The notes under the pieces: generated by a model
Databases searched by the model: none
What the model was told of the DNA's origin: nothing
What the model saw: the letters and a program-made list of their open reading frames with translations, nothing else
Assembly (NCBI GenBank): GCA_007922305.1
Contig: ML677373.1
Coordinates: forward strand, 12,760,127-12,824,126
Origin: Dermatemys mawii
Lineage: Eukaryota > Chordata > Testudines > Dermatemydidae
Direction of reading: 5' to 3'
DNA length: 64,000 nucleotides
Part shown: positions 10,735 through 22,700 of the stretch, in pieces
Position numbering within the stretch: position 1 is the stretch's first letter
How the letters are laid out: the number at the start of each line of letters is the position of its first letter
Translations under genes and position numbers: made by a program

Positions 10735-13700
10735 TCAAAAGGGAGAATTCATCCCCAGTTTGGTTTCAAACTGCAGCTTCTGCCTCTTTTGGTAACGGAC
10801 CCGCACCCTGGAGAGGGCAGAAAGGAAGAGCAGCATGTTAGGGCAGAGGGGCAAGTCCTGCAGCTCGCAGAGCAACCCACCCTTGAGAATGGGGATGCCC
10901 AAACGTGCAGAGCCCAGGCTGCGAGCTCTCTGTGGCCAGCTGGCCCTGCACACTGCAGCAATGCACCCAGTCTCTGCAGCATGCTGCTTATGTAATGGCA
11001 TGGCAATATGTTCCACATTATTCTCCATCCTGTTTCTTACGCATCATCTCAGCCCAAGAATCGGCCAGGAGCTGGGGCTGAACAGGTCGGCAGGGGCCTT
11101 TCCTTACCGGATTTCATGGAGTTTGACGATCTCGTTGACAATTACCACGAGGATGAGGGAGTGGAAACCCAAGAGCCATGAGACCAGGGAGATGTGAACA
11201 TCGTTAAAGGTTAATGAAGAGTCTACGTTTGTCCACAGCTTCAGATCCAGAGCTGTCTGCATCACCTGACCCAGCAACCTAATTCAGGGAATGGAGACAG
11301 CAAGGCTCAGACATGCCCAAATGCCTCCTGGGACCAGTGATGTAGGGCTCAGGCCCAAGTATGGCTGTTCCTGCAACATTATACAAGGCACATGCCCTGC
11401 TGACAGGATCAAACTAGGACCTGCCCCAGTGTCCTGGATCCCACTCTGCTGAATGTATTTCCCAACATGCTTAGCGATTTCACAGGAGTCTTTGTACAGA
11501 CAGTATTGGGGTAAGTGTCCAGAGCTGTCAGGAGCCTGCTGAACCAAAGACAGGCCCTGCCCCTCCCTGCTCTCTGTAGGGGCAGCCCCTGCCCCTCCCT
11601 GTGTTGTTCAGCACCTGATGATACTCACACAACACCCACAGTTAGGGTCCACCATGTGTTAGTGAAGGGGCTTTTCTTCCACAGCGGTTTGGTGCGATGG
11701 ACGTGGGTGATGGATATAAACACTGAGGAGAGAGAGGGACGTGATTTTAGTTGCCACCACACATAGACACGGAGAAGGGCTTTGCCCCCAAGAGCCTCTA
11801 GCCTGAACTGAAGCGGTGCTGGTTTGATGCCCCTGCACCTTACCTTCCATGCCAGGATCATGAGGCGCTTCCCAAACAGCTTCACCTCAATGTGAAGCAG
11901 GCAAGAGTTACCCACGTTTTGCTGCCGGAGAAACTGAGACACAGACCTGCCCAAGGTCACTCAGTGCAGCAGTTTCAGAACCAGGTTTAGAGGCTAGTTC
12001 TCCCAACTCTCTGGGCTCTAACCACAGGATGACATTGCTCTGCTAACATGCAGCAACGAGAGTGGGCCCGAAACCACAGGGATCAGCACTGAGAAGTTAA
12101 GCAAAAGAAGTGGGAGAGGATAGGTCAGTTAAGGGGTCCCCAATTTAACCCCAGGCCTTCTTCAGAAACAAGCCACAGCTTGACAGACAGGCATGTGGCC
12201 AGACACAGAACTCTGTGGAGTGTATGGAATGCTTCGGGGCTCAGAATTCCCCAGATTCAGCAATTACAGTGCTTACACCTCCTGCCCAGCAGAGGTTACC
12301 CACTGCCAGCACGCCCTGTTTACATTCTTGCATTATCCTGACTGGAAGGGTTAACAGTACTGATAACTTCACACGCTGTCAGCAGAGCTCCACAATGCAG
12401 ACTGCCTTTCTCTCAACACAGATGTGTGGCCCAGCAAAACTACAGCTCCCAGTAGGCAATGCTCTTTCCCGCATCAAAACTACAGCTCCCAGTAGGCAAT
12501 GCTCTTTCCCGCATCAAAACTACAGCTCCCAGTAGGCAATGCTCTTTCCCGCATCAAAACTACAGCTCCCAGTAGGCAATGCTCTTTCCCGCATCAAACA
12601 GCCAGAATGGTTGGCTCAAGATGCAGCACTGCATGCTGCAGCCGGTTGTGTCCAGGCGTCCTTAAAAGGGAGAGTAGAGGCGATCTGTGCTATTTCATTC
12701 AGATTAGATGCAGTTCTTAGGCTCCTGGCAGCATGCTGACTTAGCACTCAGCTGGGCTGCCCTTGTTCTAAGAGGGAGCACAACTGTCTCGTGTCAGGAG
12801 CTGGCGAAGAGGCTGAAAGTGAATCACAGAAGTGTATGACTGGAAGGGACCTCAACAGGTCATTTAGTCCAGTTCCCGGCACTCAAGATAGGACTACATA
12901 ACCAGGCCATCCCCGATAGGTGTTTGTCTAACCTGTTCTTAAAAACCTCCAGTGATGGAGATTCCACAACCCCTATAGACAATTTGTTCCAGTGCTTAAC
13001 TACCCTGACAGGAAGTTTTTCCTAATGTCCAGCCTAAACCTCCCTGGCTGCAATTTAAGCCCACTGCTTCTTGTCCTGCCCTCAAAGGTTAATGAGAACA
13101 ATTTTTTCTCCCTCCTCCTTGTAACAACCTTTTATGTACTTGAAAACTGTTATCATGCCCCCTCTCAGTCTTCTCCAGACTAAACAAACCCAATTCTTTC
13201 AATCTTTCTTTGTAGGTCGTGTTTTCTAGACCTTAACTCATTTTTGTTGCTCTCTTCTGGACTTTCTCCAATTTGTCCACATCTTTCCTGACATGCAGCG
13301 CCCAGAACTGGACACAATACTCCACTTGAGGCCTTTTCAGTGCTGAGTAGAGCGGAAGAATACTTTTCATGTCTTGCTTACAACACTCCTGCTAATACAA
13401 GCCAAGGAAACGTATAGTCCCCACAGTACAGAGACCCAAATCCACTGGAAACAGGGACTTACCAGTGTGCAAAACAATCAGACCAGCTGTGAGCTTCTGT
13501 GCTAAGAGAAGAGCGTTGGAAAACTTTCCAAACCAGTCAGGGGCACCGTCAGCATGGCTGGAAAATTAAATTGGTCACTGTGAGTCATTGCTTTGGACAA
13601 AATACAAAGACACAGGTGTGCTTAATGATTGGGGCTGCCTCAGCTCCCGACGTACAGTACAGGGATGGGCTCCTCCTCCTGGAGCCCTTGGGGAAAGAGG

Positions 13701-16700
13701 TAAGAGACCACCCCTTCCCATTGTAGGACATGGGGAGCACAGGGGGCTGGAGAGCCAGCCTCCTCTCCATGTGGGGGAGTGGCAGTTCTAGGAATCAGGC
13801 GTAGGAAGCCCAGGATCGCACTGCATCAGTAGGATTTGGATAGCTTCAGAGGACATCAGGCCACAAAGCAGGTAAAACATGCTGGCAGGGCCCTGCCCCA
13901 GGAAGCTTACAGTTTAGGCTCCAGTGATAGACACACAGAACCTGGTGGGGTTTGGGGGCTATTTAGAGGAAGAGGGTTTGATGTTCACTACCTGGAAGGC
14001 TGCTCCAGCAAAGTGGGTGCATGAGAAACAAAGGGGAAGCAACCCAGAGGAAAATGAAGATGGAGCACAGGGAATGCAAGGAGTTGGAGGACGACGGCAG
14101 GATGAGGTTTGTGCTGTGGCAGGGTCTGTTCCTCACCTGTACACCATGATGGAGGAGCAGGCGCTGAGGTTGAGGCTGGTGGCATTCATCTCTTTGCAGG
14201 ACTCGTGCAGTGTGAACCCAAAGCAGACGAGGCAGGAGCAGATGGTCAGGCTGAATTTCAGCAGGAAGCAGAGCAGGAAGTAATGCTGAGTCTGCAAACA
14301 GGGAGCAGCAAAAGCCAGTCATTCAGAAGACTGGCCTGGAATCTACAGTCTCCCCTGCACTTGGGACACTACAGTAGACACATGAGCTTGATCTGCAGAA
14401 AGGATCTCCATGCCCCAGCCTCGATGCAAGCAGCAAGGGGCTGCACCAGCAGGACCCAGATAAGACACTAGCAACCCCAAAGGGGTTACTGGTTACCAGG
14501 GCTTCCCTTCATCCTGTCGCCATCAAAGGATGGCCATGATGGGAGCCAAGTCAACAGGACAGAACTTGCAAACTGGGCAGCTGGAAAGAATGTGAGGCTC
14601 CATGACTGCTCCCCAGTCCTGGATAACCCTCAGGTGGGAAGTGCAGGCTGTTCCCATCTAGCACGCTTCCTACCTTTTTAGGAATGGAGGTTAAATTTTT
14701 CCCAGTTGCCATGGACATGACGGAGCTGTGGGGGGGCTTGCCCAGAAGGGAGACACTGGGGAAACAGACAGAGATTAGTTCTGATGGCATCTCCAACCAC
14801 ACATCACGTCATCCAAAACAGCAGCCCTAGCACTTGAACTAAAAGAGAAGTAAATCTCACTGCCTCTAGCATTAACAAGGAAAACCTCAGCCAAGCTCCC
14901 AGTCACACAAAGAGCATTTCCACAGCATCGTTTGGTTTGCTAAACTCAAAGTGCTCTGACAATATACTTCTATTTTCTTAGCCCTATACTTGAAGCAATC
15001 CACAAAGTGGAAGGTTCAAATGGCAATGCGCAAGCTAACCTCCAGGTGAGTGACTGGGATACATGGTCATATCAGAGATATTCAAGCCCCTCTGGCTGTG
15101 CCTGATCACGAGCGCTCTCCATACTTAGTGCAGCTCCAACCTTCCCAGCCACCAGAGAAGCTGTAAGGATATTGGAGAGGCAAAATCTCCCTGCCCCATA
15201 CCAGCAAGGAGGGGAAACTTGGAGGAATAAAGAACAAACACCCTCTTGCCTCCTCGCTCACAGGAGCAAGAGAAGAAAGGAGAAACCTCCCTCCTCCCCT
15301 TGCAGAATCCAGGAGCACAGGAGGAGAGAGGCATATTTAAACAGTCACTGAAATCAGAGATGAATAAAGCACCCCTTAGATCATCCATTCCATCTTCCCT
15401 GCCAGAGCAGCATTGTCACTGCAGAGTCACTGCCACACACCAGACAGCCATACCACAATTTCCTGACCTCACACTATTGTATCAACATGTGACCTCATGT
15501 CCCGAAGACACTGTGTGCTAAACCTCCCCCGCCAGGACAGCTCTCCAGAACCTTACGGCTTCAACTCTCCCCAAAGACAGCTCCATGGAGATGAGCACCA
15601 CTGCTCTCTGCATGTAGCCACACTAAGAGGAAAGGCATGCCTGTACCACATTAGCCAACATGCCGTCACTAGCACACGGGAAATCCGGGAATAGACAAGG
15701 CTGTTTGCTGTTTTCACGTGTGACAGGAGGTTGAGGTGAACATCTGGGGAAACCTGTTACAAGGGCTCCGTAACAAAGGGCTGGGGTAATGAAGCCAAGC
15801 CACAGACCAGCATTAACAATCTCTCAACATTTTTCCTTTCAGCTAAAATGCTCACAGCCCTTGACAGACAATAGTTAACCTTCGCAATATCCCCGAGAGG
15901 CACTGGTGGATATTAGCCCCAGTTTACAAAGCCACAGCAAAGGAAAATGTATCCAGGGAGAAGCCCTCAACTCACTCACCTTAGCAGCGGATAACAGAAA
16001 CAGGAGAGCCAGAGGATGTCCGTGGTGCTCAGAATGGGTGGCAGCTGCACCAGGCAGGACAGGAACTGAACAAAGAATCCCCCCACAGAGAAAGGCATGA
16101 TCATCAATAGGTCTGGGAGTGCAACCACACCTCCACCTTCTTCTCCCTGTGCCCCACCCCAGTAAGCACAGGGACAGGCTGGATACTAGAGAACCTGGAT
16201 TGCTTTGGAGATGTGCCGCAAAGCCCTGCCTGCTGCCCTGGACTGCCTGGTGGCAAAGCCTAGAGACAGCCTTCCCTGGGAACCGCAGTGCCTACCCAAG
16301 TCCCCAGGCTACACACAAAGGGCAAGAGAGGGCCAAAGAACATTCCCGGCAGGAGGTTAGTTAAAACCCTGCCTACAGCAGAGGGGCAGTCTAGGCCCAG
16401 AGGCAACCAGAGTCTTATCATGGCTAGCATAGTAACTGCCCTCATCCAAGAGTGTTCATTAATAGGATTATGTTCAATCAGCAATGGATACATAGGGTAC
16501 CGACCATAAGAGATATACAAACCCTGGAGAATGCCAGACCCCACTCTTCCAGGGCTGACCCACCCATTGGGCTACATCCTCACATACCCCCAGCTTTCCT
16601 CCCCTAAGCCCCGCAAGGGTGAAGGGCTCACCTGAATGACCACCAAAGTCAGCTGGCACTGCAGCAAGAAGAGGAAACACTTGCGGATCCCATATGTCGC

Positions 16701-16709
16701 ATGCCTGGC
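10735..16709 (-). CDS. TMEM94: TMEM94 exons 16632-16709 to 10735-10807: C-terminal membrane domain
   Basis: Eight exons (16632-16709, 15980-16065, 14674-14755, 14137-14291, 13463-13557, 11629-11722, 11108-11278, 10735-10807) encode the C-terminal helices. Hydrophobic runs are [80 protein letters not shown] and [19 protein letters not shown] likely lumenal loop with N-glycosylation sequons (NATS, NLSA) lies in exon 14137-14291. The tail is basic and ends [14 protein letters not shown]. About six membrane passes follow the phosphorylation domain, as in P2- and P5-type pumps. Confidence 0.94.
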
Positions 16710-19700
16710 CTGCAAGGAAGCACAAGCCCCCACAGGGCTATCACTGGGAGGGTACCTGGTGCAAGGAGCCCAAGGGGAGCTTATGCTCACTTTGCATGAA
16801 ACATCTATGCAGTGACGACCTCCACCTCCCAAGAAATACTTCAGGTGTTGAGGCAGAGTTTCTGGCCCGTATGGGGAGGGTGGGAGAGGAGAGGAGTTAA
16901 ACCTGATGTGGGGAAAGAGGAGCGTCTCCAGCCCAGCTGTGGAGGATGATGGGGCGGAGGTGCAGAAATAAGCCAGGAGCGGAACCTCTGCAAACATCTT
17001 TGCCTTTCCAGGTTTAATGTGAACTTTGCAGTATAAGCTTTTCTGCCCGGCAAGCTCCATAAGCACATTCCTTACTCTTTTTACTGAAGTCAAGATCCTG
17101 GTGCCGCAACGCAATCCCTCCTCCCATTGTCCTGCTGCAGCTTTAGCAAAGCTTTTACACCCGTCAGAGAACTCACTTCAAGGTATCACCATAGACCCAA
17201 CACTATTTGCTGTGGCATTCTTATGCTGACTGAGTGCTATAGATGTAGCTCACAAAGGGGCTGAAGGTGGTGAATGGGAGGCCTGACCACTGCTAAAATG
17301 GCCACATAAGGCTCCTGCTTTGCTCTCCATGACAGACAGGTAGGATTATTAAGATCTTTACAGTCAGGCTGTGATTTTGGACGGACAGTCAAACCTGCGG
17401 CAAACCAAAGGGGGAATGTAGCAGACTTACCTGTTCTATAAGTCGGATGATACTGATGCTCTCTTCCTGGCGGAAGGATAAGGAGCAGGGCAAGCTGTTG
17501 AGCTGGCCTGAGAGCTGCAGGGGTGTAAGGTCATCTGAGACTTGTGTCATGTTAGTGCTTGTGGCGTAGCCAAAAGTCTCCCAGGAGCAGCGGGATGGAT
17601 AGAGGGGATCCAACGCTATGCTGCACGGACACCAGGGCAATGGTAAGGAAAGGCACCACCGCAAGTGGAGAAAACAGTGTGTACACCAAAGATCAAGTAC
17701 ACAACATGTATATTCACACATTTCACATGTTGTAGATACATCATCTATGGTTCCCCGTGGGAGTTTCAAAAGTGCCCAAGGGATTTAGGAGCACAAGTCC
17801 CACCTGTTTTTAATTAACACCAAGACTTTCAGAAGTGACTAAGGATTTTGGGTGCCTCAGTTCTGGGGGGCCCAGTCTGAGGGCCTAGGTTTGTAAGAGA
17901 TCGGTGCCCAGCACTTTCTGAAAATCAGGCTCCTTGATGGTGTCATGTGATGACCCAAGATCACTCATCACCTCTGAAACATCTTGGCCTCAGTCTACAA
18001 CTGATCTGACTCATGATGAGAGGTAGATCAGCCAATGACAAATGCCCGCTAACACACTCAGTTTAACAGCCTGACACTCTAGGAATCTTTGGTCAATCTT
18101 TTATTTGACAGTGCAAGAAGTAATACCAATCTATTCATTGGAAATGCAATGGGCTGCAAAATGCGCAAGTGATGCACAATGCACTCTTGAAATGATCCTT
18201 GATACTATAAATGTCCAACATGACTTGGGCAAAGCTGACTGGTAGTGATACCGATACATTACTGCCAAAAGCGCCTCTCGCAGGTTTGACAAGTTTACAG
18301 AAACAAAGGAGTAGATAATATGTGGTAATTTTACCTTGGAGACATCATGGCACGTGCATGAAAGAAACTGGTGTGGCAAGAAAACTGATATAAAAACAAG
18401 GTACATTATTGTTTTTCAAAATTATTGTAGTCAATTTTACCCTGTATCTGTAGTTTTCAAAAAGGGTGCTCCTAAGTCCTTTAGGGTCTTTTTATAAAAA
18501 GTCTCCCTTCGATCACTAACAAAAACTTAACATGTGCATATCCTCTGGAACACACAGAAGTCTGGCCTCGATTTAGATAGAACATTTATATGCAGACACC
18601 CAGGTAAGCACATACATCTATGTTTACAGCATTTATATAGGAAGCCCCCCAATATTTTGTAAAACACATGTGCAAAAGCAAGCAGACATCTCCCAAGGGC
18701 ACAAGTGTGGAAATTTGCACACACGAGCTTGACTCGTTTAGCACAGATCAGGTGCTTTCCACACGTACCTTAAAAATGTGGGTCCAACTTCTCTTTCAAA
18801 TAATTTATTCCCACAAACTAAGCTACACTACTAAGTCGATTAGTAATGTTGCCAGGAAAAAAGAGCAATCACTCCACCCAAAGAGAAGTGGTTTCAAAAA
18901 CGACTCATGGAAGAAAATCAGGCTGGTGCTAATGAAATACACCAACTGTGAGCAGTGCGAGCTGCTATTTCCTCAGACACACATGCAGTGCTGTGCTGCC
19001 CACAGCCAGTCAGTTTGAGGAGTCCTGACCCGGCTTTCCCACCTGACGTCACTCTGCAGGAAGAGGCAGCTGTTCCGCAGGTTGGCAGAGCTCCCAAGAC
19101 AGCAGGTCACCTCTCCATACTCCTGCATGATCTTGATCATCTCGCACATGGCTGCGAGAGAATGACAAAGGGAGATTTAATGCCATGTACAAACACTGGC
19201 ACAGCAGCACTTTAAATTTCCTTTCTCAGTGATTTTATTTTTGGAGACAAATGGTTAAAGCTGTTAAAGGTTATCAGATCAACACATCTCAAAACTACTC
19301 TTTGGAACTGAGTCCCTCAGACAACAAAGGCTAAGCTCACCAGCTTTTTGACCTTAAAAATATATGATTTGAGGTTAAAAGAGATTGCCCTTCACATTTA
19401 ATAGGAATTCCCCAATGAATTATAAACCAACATCAAGAACAGACCCCCACAGAACAGATCTCAGAAGCTTTATAGTAACTGCCCACACAAACCCTGCTTC
19501 TTCCCACACTGTTTCCCCACTAGGAAGCCCTATGATCTAGCCTCCAATAAAGGGAAGGCAAAAATCATCCTCTCACTTCACTAAACATTCTAGCCACTTC
19601 AGGACAGAGATATGCAATGCAATCCTAGCTCAGCCTTTGCCTCTGGAGAGAAATAACGGCTCTGGGGAGAAATAACCCTATGCACCTGCCCATGGAGGAA

Positions 19701-22700
19701 AGGGGTGGAATTTTGATCCAGAGCTGCTCCAGTGCCATTTGAACCTTTGTCACTTCTGCCAGGGACACTGTTTCTTGAGCTTGCAATTTACATTGGCTGT
19801 GGAGCACAAAGGCCTTGTTAAAAAATGTCTGGGAAATAACTTAAAATAAGGATTTTCCACTTAAATAGCAAGTTTCTTGCAAGACTGAATCACTTTACCT
19901 ATATTCACAAGGAGAATTATTCCCATTTTACAGATGAAGGAACTAAGGCACCGAGAGGGTAAGTGATATAAACAAAGTCATGCAGAAAGCTAGTGGCAGT
20001 CAGGTAGTCCACTAATAGCACCTGCCATAGTAGGAAATGACTTTTAAGAAATGATTTCTGAGCCATGTAAGCAAATGATAACTGCAAGGGGATACTGAAA
20101 ATTCCAAATTCTTCTGCATGTTGCTAACACTTATTATTAAGTGATGAGCAGCAGTGTTGTAGATGCTCACTTCTGTAACTCCTATTAAAGCTAACAACAG
20201 GTAGAGTTTCTTATTGGTTGCGCTCACTACAGCAAGTCAGTAGTAAAACTCCCATTGATTTCAGAAGAGAACAGGATCAGGTCCTTCAGCACATAAGACT
20301 GCAATGGAGGCTCATCCACCCAGATCCTTCTCCCAGTTTGTGGCAGGGTCTCCCAACTCCTCCATGCTCTCACAACCCACAGCAACTATCTGCAGAAGAA
20401 GTTTGGCAGCTGATGTGTGGGATAGACCCAGCCTAGCGGCCACTTACTCTCTGAAGTGCAATCTGTAAAGAGGGGCACCAGCAAAGGCACGTTGTCAATG
20501 TTCTGCAGGTGAGGTCTCACCTGGTGGATCCCTCGAGGAAGTTTGGCCTGTGGAGGAAGAAGAAAATGATTAAGGTGGCAGGGGAAAATTGTAAATTAAT
20601 ATCAAGGTGGTGATTACGGCCGCCCCCACTCCTGCACTCAAATCTCTGTGGGGCAAGATGCCTGTGATTGCAGGATTGGGCCTAAGTTGCTGACCACTGA
20701 AGAGTTTGGTTCTCCCAAGAGAGTGTAAAACGAGGCTCCTGCTGAAGCATTTCTTTGCAATTCACATGCCGATAGACCCATGTTCTCCTCCATGATTCAC
20801 TATTTGCCCTTTACAGGTGCAGCATGACCCAACAGCAATATGGGATTTAACTAGGGTTTAACTATCCAGCCAGAACACTAGTTCAGACACTGCATTAGGG
20901 AGAGACTGAATCCTTGATTGTGGGGAGAAGGGGAGGTATTTCATCTGCAACCCCACTCAAATTTAAAAAGATATTTTCTTTTTCTAAATAGTGGCCTACT
21001 GGAGTGGTTTTAAATTTGTGTCTCTATGAGGCCAGTAGAAGCTACGTGCCACCCCCCAGATTTATGTGAGCCATCAGGCCTTCTGCTGCAGAACAGAAGC
21101 ATTTCCAAGTCATTGGTCTGCTCTGACAGAGCCTGCTGCAGCCCAAGATTCGGGGAAGGGAGAAGTGTTTTCTGCAAGCACAGACCTCCCCTCCCCCGAC
21201 ACACATTTGGAGGAGGAAGGGCAGGGAAACCAGATGGAAGGAGAGAAGGCTTGTTTCTCCTCACATCCTCCTGGGCAGCTCTGTGTATGGTCATCTCAAC
21301 TCCTTAATCACCTAGCACTCTTAAACCTTCCCATGGGAAGAAGGAAGAAGAGCTTGTAAAGGGGCAAAACTGAACTATTTAATGCTGGGGGCTGTGCAGA
21401 CACAACACAAACCACTTAGCAACCAAGGCTTATGTGAGGGTGGTGCTCTTAGAAAGCACTGAGGTGTTGCTCTTAACCAGAGAGTCAGTGTGGCATGGAG
21501 AAGGAAAGATACACTCACCCTGTTGCAGTCCTCCAAGAAGCTGGGGATATCGCTGTCTGTTGGCTGAAAGCTGATGAGATCCAAATGCCCTTCCTCTTCC
21601 ATAAGCAGCAGACCCTCCACATCATCTCGAGAGACTGAAGGGGAGAGAAAGGCAGAGGTAAAAATAAGCACAGCCCTGTCTACACTGCACCATTTCCAGT
21701 CACGTGTCCCTGGAATACACGTGGAAGTGTGGAAGCCTGGAAACACAAGCTCTGATTTTCTAGGTTAGCTGCAGTCAGATCCCACCCAATTGTCTCCTAA
21801 AATAAAATATTTTTAAATGACTAATCTGCTCAGAGGCAGATGCATGAGCCTAGTCTCTTTAATCTTTTGGTACATGAAAGCTCTTCTGGCTCTGCCTGCT
21901 TTCTCACTGTTCACCCAGTCTTCTGGGGAAAGACTGGAGAAATCACATCTAAAGTGAGGAAGAAGAGCAACTTTCAGTCAAAAGACGGACCCACAGGATA
22001 AGCCCATAGGTCACCTGACTTGGGTTTGTGCTATGGGGCTAAAACTAGCAGTGTAAACGTTCCTGCTCTGAGACCCATCCCCCACCCCCACTGGGTTCCA
22101 GAGCCCAAACTCCAGCCTGAGTAGGAACACCTACATTGGTATTTTTAACCCCACAGTACATGCCTGAGTCAATTAACGTGGGCGTTAACATACTGTCAAC
22201 AACTACACCAAGACTGTAGCAAAAATTGGAACTGCAAATGAACAACTCCATGGCAGACAATTGTGTACATAATGACAATAGTTACATGCACAAATGTGTG
22301 TGTGCACCAGCTCCCATGATTGTGCATACAATGCAGTAAGTGTGCAAACAAATCGGCAGTTAAGATTCCTAAACAACCACGTGAGTGTCAGAATTACAAT
22401 GACTGCACAGTATTCATACACACAAATCTTGCACATTTAGGTTGGGGCTCTCAGTTCCTAACAAGTTAGAACTGGTTTTAGTGAGTTAAGTACAGGTGAA
22501 ACAAGACTGTCTTGGAAACAGTAAGGAACATTTGATTGGCTTCCTAAGACCACAGCAGCCTATTTTCTTCAGGGTTACTAGTGCAGGTTTCACGATGTTA
22601 TATACTTTTATACATGTGCTGAAGGGATAAACTGGTCAGCTCATCCTTAACAGATTCCTGGTTTCATCCTTCAATGCAAGTCACCTAGTCACATCCTCTA

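Noticed and set aside
12215..12739. Repetitive ORFs encoding [19 protein letters not shown] repeats
   Set aside because: They simply translate the 40-bp tandem repeat; since 40 is not a multiple of three, the frame changes each unit and no single peptide repeat is maintained.
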